Part shown: positions 50,801-62,820 of the stretch, piece after piece
Layout of the letters: every line of letters starts with the position of its first letter
How positions within the stretch are numbered: position 1 is the first letter of the stretch
Assembly: GCA_013398055.1 (NCBI GenBank)
Contig: VZRS01006725.1
Coordinates: forward strand, 1,012,420 to 1,076,419
DNA length: 64,000 nucleotides
Direction of reading: 5' to 3'
From: Ifrita kowaldi
Lineage: Eukaryota > Chordata > Aves > Passeriformes > Cinclosomatidae
Notes under the pieces: generated by a model
Database searches by the model: none
What the model was told of the DNA's origin: nothing
The model's input: only the letters and a program-made list of their open reading frames with translations
Translations under genes and position numbers: made by a program

Positions 50801-52365
50801 TTCAAGTAAAGATTAAAAGCTGATAAAAAAGAGTCTCATACTGAACTAAACCCACCCCAGAACAGTGTTATAAATATGCAGAGGCTATGGGGAATAAAAA
50901 CAAAAAAAGACCTTTCTTTCAGCAAAGAAAGCTGCTTCCTCCTCAGGATCAAATGTGATCCAAGAGAAAATGGTGAAAACTGTAAGAAATTACACAGAAT
51001 GAGAGTCTGCAGAAAAATTTAGAAATATTCTTCAGTAATATGTAAGAGAACAAGGAAATAAGCATCAGCTTAGAGTTCTAGATTGAGACACCCAAGTTAA
51101 TCTCTGAATACTCACCAGGATGACCATACTCAGGGTCTGAGTAAAGGTATTGAACTGCAATGAGACTGAGGAATGGATGTTCCCAAAGGGAAACAAATGA
51201 TGTTTCCAAAGGGAAAGTAAAGCTTGATGTTCTCAAATTGAACGCGTCCAACAGTCACCATTAATAAAGTCTGATAGCATGATTTCTCTAATAAATCTAA
51301 TTCAGGCTTGAAAAGAGAAAACACACTGTGTGTGTTTTAAAAGGTTGAGTGGAGTCACTTGGGAGCTACAAATTCACGAGTCTGACCTTAGTAGTTTGTG
51401 ATTCTTTAGAACACACTTTGAAAGGTTTAATATAATGCAGCTATAATGCAGATAAATGGAGACAAAAAGGATGGTCCTGTACGATGACCAGAAGAGCTTT
51501 TGCTTGTGCACTTTCTCAAGAGAGAAAATACAAAGGGAAAAACATCAAGAAAAAGAAAAGGAAAACCAGAACAAGACTCTACCCATATTTGTAGGCAAAT
51601 GAGCATATGGAAGTGGAAGACGGAGCCCTGGTGTTTTCTGTAATATTCCATGTGCAGCTGTGAATGCTTGCCCTAATGCCAGTTAATCTGCAGAGCTATG
51701 GAGCGAGGGAAGGCAGTGTTGGCCACAGCACTGGAGTCATCTACTACTCTTCAAACACTGAAACCGAATCCTTCACATCCTCCTGGACTCCAGCAGAAGG
51801 GAGCAGATGGAGCCTTGCTAAGCTGCTCATTCAAATACAAATGCATAATAAAGCAGTAAACATTAGGGGTTTGACACGATACCAAAGCAGAAGAACAGCA
51901 ATAGTTTTATTAAAAGTGCTTCTCACTGAAACCTTTCTCTGATGCTTCCAGTAGAGTGAAGAGTTCATGGCTTAAACCAGGACTAGCAGCAAACAATTAA
52001 ATCTGAGTAAACCTGGTTTATATTAGAAAACAATTAAAAATAAAGAAAATACTCTTTGCAATGGCACAGTCTGACTCTGCTTTTATGTGACGCACCAATT
52101 TCAAGCTGCTCTGCAATTTGCTGTTTGCATCCTTGCAATTCAGGCAGAGCTCATCCCTGACATCCTGCACTAAGAGGATGCCTTTCAGTTTGCTTTTGGA
52201 TTTTTTTTTTGAAAGGTCTGACAATTTTCTCTTTCATTCTACTCCAGCTGAAATATGGATTTTTTTTTTTCTCTTTCCAGCAGTCAAAGCTTTAGAGAAC
52301 AAATAAAATGAAGATGAAAAGTTCTTCTTGCTCAGCTTTTTAATTTAAAGGTTTTTGTGCTTTAA
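44894..52365. other. Non-coding stretch (intron or intergenic)
   Basis: About 7.5 kb without a supportable exon. It is mostly AT-rich, with GC-richer patches at about 46100-46600 and 47640-47900 that carry overlapping frames in several registers and no clear coding signal. The most AT-rich, homeodomain-site-like block is at 46636-46870. A possible degenerate SINE-like segment at about 47165-47260 was not firm enough to call. Confidence 0.45.
46638..46673. repeat. Perfect 12-bp inverted repeat with TTAATTAA cores
   Basis: GTTTTAATTAAG (46638-46649) and CTTAATTAAAAC (46662-46673) are exact reverse complements separated by the 12-base spacer ATGGTTAAACTG. Each arm contains TTAATTAA, a self-complementary site of the kind bound by many homeodomain proteins. 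Confidence 0.85.
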
Positions 52366-52380
52366 TTTTCTTTCTTTCTT

Positions 52381-52418
<38 letters not shown>
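52366..52418. repeat. (TTTC)n plus 36-base T homopolymer
   Basis: Four to five TTTC units run into 36 uninterrupted T (52383-52418). Shorter T runs lie just upstream at about 52200-52210 and 52260-52270. No retrocopy body with target-site duplications is evident next to it. Confidence 0.9.
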
Positions 52419-52424
<6 letters not shown>

Positions 52425-55400
52425 CATTGAAATCTTAGGGTCGGTAGTAAATGTGCCATTCAAGTATCTCTTTTTCCTGAAACCATGGCAGGAACCATCC
52501 ATCCCTTTGGGATAAACAAGCTGAAAGAAGACTTTCTTTCTTTTGTTCTCTTTCCCATGACTGAAGTGAAATTGCTTGCACCACTGGACTAAAACTTCAT
52601 TTTAAAGGGGTTTTCTGAATAAATGCAAAGTAGTATTCAGACTACATAGAAAGATAGACAGGACAGAAAAGGATAAGGGATCCACAAGAAGAATAAACTT
52701 CAAAAGAGTTTTCTCCTACTTTGTGGATATCTTACTCTAATTCTGACATCCTTCCTCCTCACAGAGCAATTCTGACTGCAAACCTTTTCAAACCATCTCT
52801 TTTGAGTTTAGAAACATTTTCCCATCATTTGTGATCTGATGCATTCCAGTCACTCACATGTGGCACTCTGTTTTGTCAGGATGCATTCCTGTCTCACTTT
52901 ATTAAATACCTTGAGGACAATATTTGTTGCAATACAGTTAGGCAAAGAAGAGAATGTGAAACAAAGTCTTGATTCTGAATTCCCTGACCAATCTTGTCAT
53001 TCAAATAGAAATAAAGAGTATGGAATAAATCCAAAGAGGAGAAGGAGAACACAGTTTTCTGTGCTTATTCGAAGGATAATGATGTCCTAGGGGAGACAAT
53101 AAAAGAAAATGAAATTGTACAAAGGACACCTCTAGCACATCTAGTAAACCTTGTAGGAAAACACAACAACAAAATAAATAATGAAAAACTATTTGTGAGG
53201 ATACTAAACAAAGCAAGCAAGGAACAAGACCTTTGAAATGCATATATTGTAAACTGGGTTGTAATACTTCAAAATAATTATTCATAATCCAGGTTGAGAT
53301 TCAATAAGGATATCTACCCAGTCTTACCTCTTCTTTTGTGCAACCTGACTTCTTATAAACGATCAGGGAAAGAGAAACATGGCAAAGCTCTTCAGCATAG
53401 TGCACACCATATAGTGTTCTGCTCAAAACGATGCCTGCATTTACCCAAAAGTTGTGGGCATGTTTAAGGAAAAGAGTCCATGTGCTGTTATGTTCCATTT
53501 GCATGGATGGTTATTCCTGTAAAACCTCGTTGATTCTTATGCAAGAGGAACAGCAAAATGAAAGCACAGAACACCAAAGTCTCATGCTGCACTGCTTCAC
53601 AAACATAGCAGCTACACAAAGTCCAGCAGTATCGCAAAATCAACATTTTGTAGCAGGTATAACAGTGTATTTTACATATTCTACTCATTTAAAAGGGATA
53701 ATCAGATTTTCGTCTGATTATTAAAATTATCTCTTTGTGCTGAAACTGAGCACTATAAAAACAGTCTAAATGGGTTTTGGAAAGAGGGGGATAAAGTCAT
53801 TGAGTGAACTGGAGTAATGCTTGACAGAATGGCTGGAAGTAATAATCTACAGGTGTGCTATGAAATATGTGCATTAAAAAGAAAAGAAACCAACAAACCA
53901 ACCAGAATACACACATACTTCTAGCCCAAAAGTCCAGCATATGAAACAACTTACACTCATTAATGATCACAAAGCACCTCTCTCTGTTCCAGGAGACAAG
54001 TTCCTAAATACTTATGCAGTGCTTTGAACTCTGAAAGTCTTTTAATTGAAAGAGACCTGCACACTTCAGCAGTACTTAAATGTTTTCAGGGAATCCAAAA
54101 TTGATCTGAAAGTTCAAAGAGATTCATACATATAGTATTGGCATTTCAAGTGGCCAACTCTTAACCTGTCAAATGATATATCTTAAAAACTACAGCAAAA
54201 ATCTCTTTTTAGAATACTTTGGTCTGGTCATGCATTGCAGTTTATCAATAGCAGTAAAGCTTGGCAAACACAGGGGCTGTGGTTGAAGTTCATGTCAATA
54301 TAGCCCAAGGTCCAGGAAAAAAAGGTTTTTTGTCTCACTAAAAGCTTTTCTAAAGATTTAACTAGAAAAATGCTAATGCTACTGTGAGATTTCTCTGCAC
54401 TGCATCCACATTCACCCTGCAAGAGCTTCCCGCACATTGTCACAGATATTAAACATAATGCAAGTAATGAATATAAAACAAAAAGTCCTTTTGCACCACT
54501 ACAATAAGCACAGCATTTACATTTCAGGAACTGCTGAATGATAACAATCATAACTCTGAAATTATTTACTGCAAAATTTGGTTCACTAAAATAACTCTAA
54601 ATATGCAATTCTCAAGTACAGGAAAAGTTCAAGGAGAAAAACCCTAGGCTCTTATTCTTGCATCATATTTTATAAATTAAAAATTAGCTGTATCCAAGTC
54701 TTAGAGCATTTAATAATTACATTTCCACCTTCTATTTTTCCCTTGAGATGTGCTTCATTACACAGGTGCACAATGGAGTAGGGATGCTCTGACTGACCTC
54801 TCCCTTCTCTTAAAAGTCCAAGATGAATTCCCACTTACTATAAATGATCAAAGTTTTATGGACTAATGACAGTTTAAAATACTTTTTTTCCCCACTTTTA
54901 CTGCAGTCCTGTCATTAAGACTAACAATCTAAAGTAGCTAAGAGAATGAGTAAGCAGGATGATTTACACAGATTATAGTGCAATGGTAAGAAGTGGGGAA
55001 AGATCCTTTCAGATTTTTTTTTGTAGCTGAAGCATTAAAAAGATTTACACCAAGGTCTTTAAGTGAAAAGAGAGCATTGCCAAAGAGCTCTGGCAAGCTC
55101 TTCTATCAATAAAATACTCTGCCCCATAAATTTAACCAAACCCTCAGCTTAAAACCTGATTAGCACTAGAAGGAGCTTGCCTTGTTACCAGTGAAGTTCA
55201 CCAGGCCAGTATCCAAAGGGTCTGATAAAAACCAGACAAGATAGCAACACTTCTATAACATTTTCACCACCATGGCATCTCTTAAACTTTTTTTTTTCCC
55301 CATGAGGCCACATACAAAAGTTGAGGAATTATTTAGCATGAGAAAGCATAGGCTCTAATACAGAACAAAGTAATGTTGAAATTGTTTAGGGCTGGGCACA

Positions 55401-58099
55401 GCAGTAAAACCTTATATGTTTCTGCATCTGGCTGATCTGTGCCTTTATAGCCAGACTTACAAAAATCATGGCATAGGGCTTAACTTCTTTCAAAATGTTC
55501 TTCAGTAAGAGGTCAATTTAGAACAAGCCTTTATCTTTTTCATAATCTAACTCCTACTATTTTTGTTCATCAGAAATAGCCTGAATTAGACCTGAGTTCA
55601 GGTGTAGGGCAGGTTCAGATCAAGGCTTAATTTTATGACTGTACCAGTACATGCATTTGACATTTGAAAGCAGCAGTATTTGATACAGCTCATGACAAAA
55701 TTTCAAGACAAAATCACAGAAAGAAAACAGAAGGTTTGCTGTTGCTCAGTATAACAGAACATTATTTGTTTGGTGCTAAAAATGGGCTTAACATTGTAAG
55801 CCATGAGTGTTTTGACAGTCCTTGCTTCCAGATCAGCTGTTCATGACATTTCCATCAACTATCAACTTGGATTGCAGCCCATCCAGATCTAGAAAACAGG
55901 TGCCACCCGATTTTGGACTTCACCCAAAAAGAGTAGGGAAGATACTCATATGTCCTCACCCTCACCCTGAAAGTCTGAATAAAGTGATAAACTTTATATA
56001 GGCAGCTCTAACAGTCAGATTCTAGCAGGAAGAAAAGCAAGGGTCCAAAGGGGTGGACAAGCAAAAGGGTCTGTTGGTTGCTTGGTCTTTTTATGCCACA
56101 GCAGTGCAGGCCTCTGCTGTCTGAAGGCAGCAGGTTGCCCCCATTCAGACATCTCTGAGCCAAATCCTTTAACCTCCAAACAGATACAAACAAATACACA
56201 GAAAGAAACCCACCTGGATGGCAGCCAGGTTTGCCTGCTGACCAGTCCACAGCTCCTGTGCAATGCTACTCTGAAACTGAATCAGGACACGGCCTTGGAT
56301 AACTGGTCCATCACAGCAGTGCTGAGTTTCTATGGAAAAGTTTGATAAGCAGCTGGACATCATTCAGGAATTGTTGTGCTCAACAAGGGTGGAAGAGAAA
56401 GCCACCGAAAAGGGAACAACCTTCCATAACCAACACCTTTCCCAGATCACTGCTGTGATTTGGCACTCTGCAGGCAGCCAGAAGCGTCAGGAATTTAAAC
56501 AACTCTGGTTACAAACCTTGCTGGCAGCATTTACAAACACAGAACCACAGAACACATTCCTCTTTCTGCTCAGCCTTTCCTCAACCAAACTTTGAGCACA
56601 TGGAAGGCCAGTTTCCAGTTCTCCAGCTTTTGACCAGGTCTCAGGCTACGTACAGGACACTATCAACATCCACTTCTAAAGTAGTGTTACAAAATCCAGG
56701 TATTGGTATGGTAAAATAACACCAAAAAAATTAATAGGGAGCCAACATGCATCAAAGGAAAGTCAGCCTACAAGTCTTATTCCTAATCTTTTATCTGCAT
56801 CAAAGAATTTACTCCTCTATCCAACCACAGATATTATCTACTGCTGTCTAAAATACAGTTAGTGTTTCTAATGGTATTCTGATTGAGATAAGGAAAAAAA
56901 CACTGAAGGTTACTCATGAAAGTGCTTGCCAGCATTGGTCAGAATTGTCAGTTTTATCCAATAAATTCACTATTTCAAATTATAGGAGAACCTGTGTCAG
57001 CACTGCACGCATTCATCCAAAAACATACATTCACATGTGCATAGGAAGCTCCAAAAATGGATATGTTCTAAACATGAAACAGAACAGAATGTGACCTTCA
57101 TGACAACAAATATTTAACTGAACACAGACATTTTAAGCTGTTTTAGGAAAATGCTTCTTTCACATCCACCAGTTTGGAGAGCGATTCCTGTACTGCCAAT
57201 GCAACTACATCAGCTCTCCAATGGCAGATGGCAGCAGTGATCATAAACAGAAGGATTTTACTCTCTGGTCAACATCCAGTTGTCAGGATTTTTATATAGT
57301 TTCCTTTTTCATTGAAATGAAGGAAGATTTGCATCTATTTCTTCATTCACATACAAAATATTTAGGAAAAATTAGCAGGAAACTGTCATAGAAACACAGC
57401 ATCTTCCCCCCTGCTCCCTGCCTTAGCATCTTGTACAGCAGCCTGGGAAACCAAAAAACAGGTCATGCATTGAAAAACAGTTTTCAGAACAATTCATTAA
57501 AAACACTGAAGAGTGCTTGTTGCTTTCATGTTCCCAGATGATGCGTCGACTGCACATCACATGTGCAAGCCCTCATTCCTTACAGATCTGGCCCCAAGAG
57601 AGAGTTAAAAGTGGGAAGACACATTACTCATCCAAGTAGGAGAAGCTGGAAACGTTCAGAGGGGATTACAAATGTCATTTTCCCCACTGAACCTCTTTCA
57701 CACTGAGTTGTGTTTACTGCACACATTCTCACAACCGTCCCCTTCAGCTGCACAATCGTAGAACCATCTCAACCTCAAGTACCTTCCTTGAGGGAAATGC
57801 AGAATATTTCTCTCGTTTTCAGTGCGTTGGGAAAGACATGAAACTTATTGATAAAGAAATTGTTTCTTCTCTCCCATATTTTTACTGTCATGTGAAATAC
57901 AGCTTTTACATCCTGCATATTGAGGGGTTGTGTAGAATTGTGATTTATAGCACTTGCTTCACCCACCTTCATTGCCAAACGTGGGTTTTTTTGTTGTTCT
58001 GTTTGACTTTTTATTTAAATTACTGGGTTTTCTTCTACAGCATATGAATTTAACGTAGTTCTGAAATTCTGTGACAGTATTTGTTGCAGAGGCCTGTTG
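52419..58099. other. Non-coding stretch (intron or intergenic)
   Basis: AT-rich sequence with no supportable exon, RNA gene or transposon. Frames are at most about 107 codons and look like chance. Confidence 0.5.
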
Positions 58100-58114
58100 T
58101 CAGTAGATGGCAGC
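58100..58114 (+). promoter_or_regulatory. Candidate CTCF binding motif
   Basis: TCAGTAGATGGCAGC fits the CTCF core (CCASYAGRKGGCAS) except at the first position. Motif match only; no other regulatory context is apparent. Confidence 0.3.
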
Positions 58115-60699
58115 AAGTGGCTGCTTAGCTCACAGACTCTGCCAAAATTCTTACAGGGGAAACCAACTTCCAGACAGAAACTGCTGGGTCTTTGTAAGCC
58201 CCTATCCCTACATATCTTTCCCAGCAAAATGCTGTAGTGATGTCTCTTACAAAATCCTTCAAGGCCTGATTCAAACTGCGACGTTTTTCTTGATTCTTGG
58301 TTTGGTGTTTGGTGGAGAATTTTTTTCCCCAAACAAATGTGTAGCAGAAATTAAAAGATTTTCGTAAAGCAGAGATAATTCTGGACAAACTCTCTTGGTA
58401 CAGATACTCAGAAAGGTTTGTAAATTTGGAATTCCAGCCCTGTATCTGAAGTTCAAGACATCAGTTCTACCAACAAAACCAATTCTTTTATCTCTGCCTC
58501 TTCACAGTTCTTGACTACACAAGGTACTTTGTTCCTGTTATCAAATAATACACACACAAACAATATTTTCTCTCTTTCCTACCTGTATAAAAGGATGCAG
58601 CAGTGTTTCCAGGGGTTGCACCTAACAAAATTTAAAATAATGAATTCCAAAATTTCACTGCTCTCTCAAGTGGTTTTCATACGATAATTTAAATGGAAAC
58701 AAATTCCAAGTAAGTACCATGTACAGATTTCAGTCATTCTAAATTCCTAATTCTTTACATTCTCAAAACGAAAATGGGTTTGAGAAAATGTGCACTGCTA
58801 TTTGCACTTGCAATCTACCGTTTCCTTCTCTGAGTAAGTAATTATATTGAATGCTGTGGGCAACATAACAAAAGTGTATTTCTGTATGCAAGGTTTATTT
58901 CAATTTATGTGATATGGTTCTTTCAGGTTAGGAAGTTTAGGGTACATTTATAGCAGTTTTCACAGTGGATAGAAACCTCCTCTCTCCTACCTGGATACAT
59001 CCCTTTCAGCTTCTAACAATACAGAAGTTTAACAGTGTATTTTTTCTGAAAATTTTATAGAAGTGCAAAGAATCCACAAAGAGCTCACACATCCCCTGTG
59101 TCCTGTTGGTTTTACAGCCATAATTACCTGGCCATTTCAAAATAAATGCTAAAGAAACAAGAACCTTTTTTTGGCTTCTGGTGTGTTTTTCTTACCTGGC
59201 ATGATTTCATTAGCGTTATTCTGTCCCTCAGAAGCAGCTAAAATTCCACTTTTTCCATGTTGCAAGTAGGAGCTGCTTCAGCACTGTGGGGAAAGAAAAC
59301 CCTTCTGTCAAACAATGTTGTGCTTTTAAATTACAATATATCCCACAAGTGATCTTAATAAAACAAGGCCTCAGAAGGGCCTTCCGACAAGTGAGAGCTC
59401 ATAGATGTTTTTAAAGCATCGAGTCCATTTGTTTTGAGCTTGTGAGGGTAGTGGACACGGCTCCCATGCCAGAGGCAGGATAGCTGGAGTGCACAGCACT
59501 GATGGGAGCCCTGCCTGGGAGTCCTGTGCTCCTGGGTGGGCTCATGTGCTCATGAGCCACAGGGTCCTTCCTCCAAGCCTCTGAGCTCTGGGCACCCAGA
59601 TCAGGGCCTCTCCCTACCCAGTCCTGCTGCCCCAGGACTCTCTGTGTCTGTCAGGAGGAGCTCCCCCAAGCTTCCCCTGGCAGCTCCTCGGATTATTTAA
59701 TCTCCAAAAGTCCATCTGTCAAGGAACAGAAGTTGAAACCAGCTGCTCACCCATGGAGAGCATCGCTAGGCAATTATTGCCACAGATTATCTCAAAAAAG
59801 TCCAAATTTCAATATGCCTTTGAAATTCAGTGTGCTCTGAATTGCAACAGATGAACTCCAAAGAAGGCTGCAAAAATCCTTTGCATTTCTAAGCAGTATT
59901 AATGGAGTAAAATGATGATGGGATTTAAAGATCCCAAGGTAATGACAATTTAAAAGGCATCGATTATAGTGAAGAATGGCAGTAAAAGGTCTGCATCAAC
60001 CTAAAATTGTAAACATGGGGAAACACAGGATATTTTCCACTTCTCCAGGTTCCAATGCTGCCATAATATATCCTACTTGCAACTACTGCTTTGCAGTTTC
60101 TGAGCACACCATACTCAACATGGCAACTGACAACACAATTCTTTATGTCTTTGATAAATATTCTTCCCATACTCTGATTTCTTTTTTATGACCTCTTTTT
60201 CCTTATTACGTTACCATTAATCTCTATTTCCCCCCTGACTTCTCTTTACAGGTGTTTTCTCCCCTGTTTCTTCAGGTCTTAATAAATTCAATGTATCATA
60301 ACACTGGGGGGAGGGGAGAACCTTCTCTGAAGCAGCACTTAACAAAGATAAGGTTAAAAGAGGGGCAACAGGATCTAATGTCATTATATATTTAAATAGT
60401 GCTAATAGTGCCTGAGCAGGCATGCCAGAATGCACCAGCTGTCCCTAAAGGTACAAGCCAGCTTTCTGCCTCCTCACATTATAGCCCAGTTTAACCTCTG
60501 CTGGAACATATCTCAGCACAAGTAGATTGTAAAACCTCCTTCACGAGAACCAGCCTAACTCACCTGCCTTCAGAAATGGTCAGAGTTTTTCTGTAGAGTT
60601 AGAAATTCAAAGATTAAACTCAGTGTTAGCAGAAAACTAACACAGCAGAAGTAGAGTTAAAACAGAGTGGATGAAGTTGCATAACAGAAGAAGATTCTT
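58115..60699. other. Non-coding stretch with a GC-richer patch
   Basis: AT-rich apart from 59440-59700, which is GC-richer and CT/AG-patterned without an open frame or recognised repeat. No gene seen. Confidence 0.5.
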
Positions 60700-60836
60700 C
60701 ACAGGTATCTATGTGTATATGGAAGACATATCTGTATAGATATTTATATGTATATATAATATAAATATTATCGATATTTATATAGATATAGATAAGTATG
60801 TATCTATATAATAAAACTGATATATAACTAATATTT
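60700..60836. repeat. AT-rich (TATA/GATA-like) microsatellite with palindrome
   Basis: Irregular ATAT, TATAGATA and TATCTATA runs. Within them ATATAAATAT (60759-60768) and ATATTTATAT (60774-60783) are exact reverse complements around a five-base loop, a potential cruciform. Confidence 0.75.
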
Positions 60837-62756
60837 TCTGTATGGACAAACTATGATACCATCAAAATAAGCAGAATTTGGCTTAAATTTGAATGGGAAT
60901 CCATACATGGGAAATAGTTCTGGACACAGAAACATGCAAGAAATTAAGGCACAATTTAGCAGAGGCAATAAGATAATTGTGCTGTCTCCAGCTAAAAAAA
61001 CAGCCATTGAGTTGCAGGTAATAATATCTGATCTAGACAGTTTCAAATGTTTAGGTTAATTGGCACCTAAACACAGCTAGAAAACAACAGATCAAAATTT
61101 ATGAGGGGTCACATTCTCACTCTCTGACCTTCCTATTAAGAAGGAAAAATAGGATCTGCAAATTTGAAAGAGAATGAATTTCTACAGAAGTGTGTGAATA
61201 GGAAGAATCTGTATATTTAATTCTGGCAATGTTCATATGGATGTGCAACTTCTAGTGTCTGCAATCAGCTTTTTTAGGCTACTACATGTAACATTTTTCT
61301 TGGTTGAGCCTGTGTCTGGAAAGGATTTAGCCTTGTCTTGGATAACCTTCTGGGACGAAATCTCTGGCAGCCTGCTGTGCCTGTATCTCCCAGTTTTCCT
61401 TCAGACCTTCAGCAAAAGAAGTTTGGTATCATGAAAAAATTCTCTTAAATTCAACTCAGACAAGCTGGTATTTAGTTAGGGCTTTTTTCACCCAAGAGGC
61501 ATTATATGACTGCTCCCTTATAAGCATCCTTTAACTCCACAGTCCTTATAATTTGTTTAGGTGAATAACATATACAGTGTACCACTCCTTCAATGAGCTT
61601 CCACAGCTGTGCCAGATGCCATCCGTGGATGGTATTGCCACCAGTGGAAGGTTTTGGCAATGAAGCACCTTCAGTTCAGCAGTCCAACCAGAACCAGTAG
61701 TGAGTGCTGTCCTGATGAAATCTCTGTTACAGACACAGAAACCTCAGGCAAGATTTAACTTTGGAAAATTGTTGGAAACCTGCTTTGTGTGGCAGTGCTG
61801 GAGGTGGAAATGCACTTTATACACTATGTAACCAACATTACCACAGCTAGAAGGTTAGAACTGTTCCACATCAAGAACAAAATACTTCACTCTTCTGTTT
61901 AAGCCTTCATAGTTTTACTGTTAAATAAAATGTCTCAGGGTTCATCCTGAGATGAGTCTTTCACAGTGTATTTCTGACACTGCCTGCATTAGGCAGCCCT
62001 TGTCCTTATGCAAGTTCTTGTACCTACAAAACTATTTCATTTAACCATTTATAAAACAGCTTCTCAGTTCTGACACTGCCAGAAAAGTTTCAAATATGGC
62101 ATCTGTCCCTCTTGTACTTTCCCTGCACTCAACCAATGCTTTGGAAATGAAGCCACAGCTCAAAAATCAGGCCTGGATTACAAAGAGGCAGTGCAGCTGC
62201 AGAAGCCAGCGGTGACGCACTGAGCTTCAAAACCACAAAAGGTCTGACGATTGTTTTTAATAACCTGGCCTCATCCTGAAGGAGAAGTAGGAATTAAAAA
62301 GGAAAAAAAAAAAAGATGAGGCATGAGATAATCAGCTTAGATAAACCAAAGGCATGATTTGATTCAGTTCGCTCTGCAGTCAAATTATTGGGTACATAAC
62401 ACTCACACTCTGGGTCACTTTCGGCAACTTCTAACGGGCACACAGAGATTTTGGAAGCAGGGGACACACCATGTAAAAGTACAAACCAGTTCCTTATTGC
62501 CCAAAACACAAAAATGATTGCTAGGATTAATGAGCTACCAATCCAATGCTGGAGAAGTTCACTGCTCCAGAGATGGCTCCAAATGACTGCTCCAAACAAC
62601 GTTTGCCAGACAGGTAGATCATGTGAGGAGGCTTTTCTCTGTCCTTGGGACAGGTTGAACCTTGGTGCTGCAGAGCTGCCACCTTAGGTCTCCTTGTTTT
62701 CTTCTTAGAACTGTGTATTTTTTCCATGTTTTTTTTCTTTTGAGTCCTTGAGCTGC
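60837..62756. other. Non-coding stretch
   Basis: No gene or recognised repeat. The 101-codon minus frame at 62294-62599 has a hydrophobic start but no splice or start context that would support an exon. Confidence 0.5.
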
Positions 62757-62820
62757 CAATTATGCCCTTCTCACCAACCTTATCTCTGCAATTATGCCCT
62801 TCTCAACAACCTTATCTCTG
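62757..62820 (+). repeat. 32-bp tandem duplication, two copies
   Basis: A 32-base unit beginning CAATTATGCCCTTCTCA is present at 62757-62788 and again at 62789-62820. One mismatch (C to A) separates the two copies, so it is a recent local duplication. Confidence 0.9.

Noticed and set aside
52300..52440. Processed pseudogene with poly-A tail in reverse
   Set aside because: Only the T run supports it; no transcript-like body or target-site duplication could be identified.
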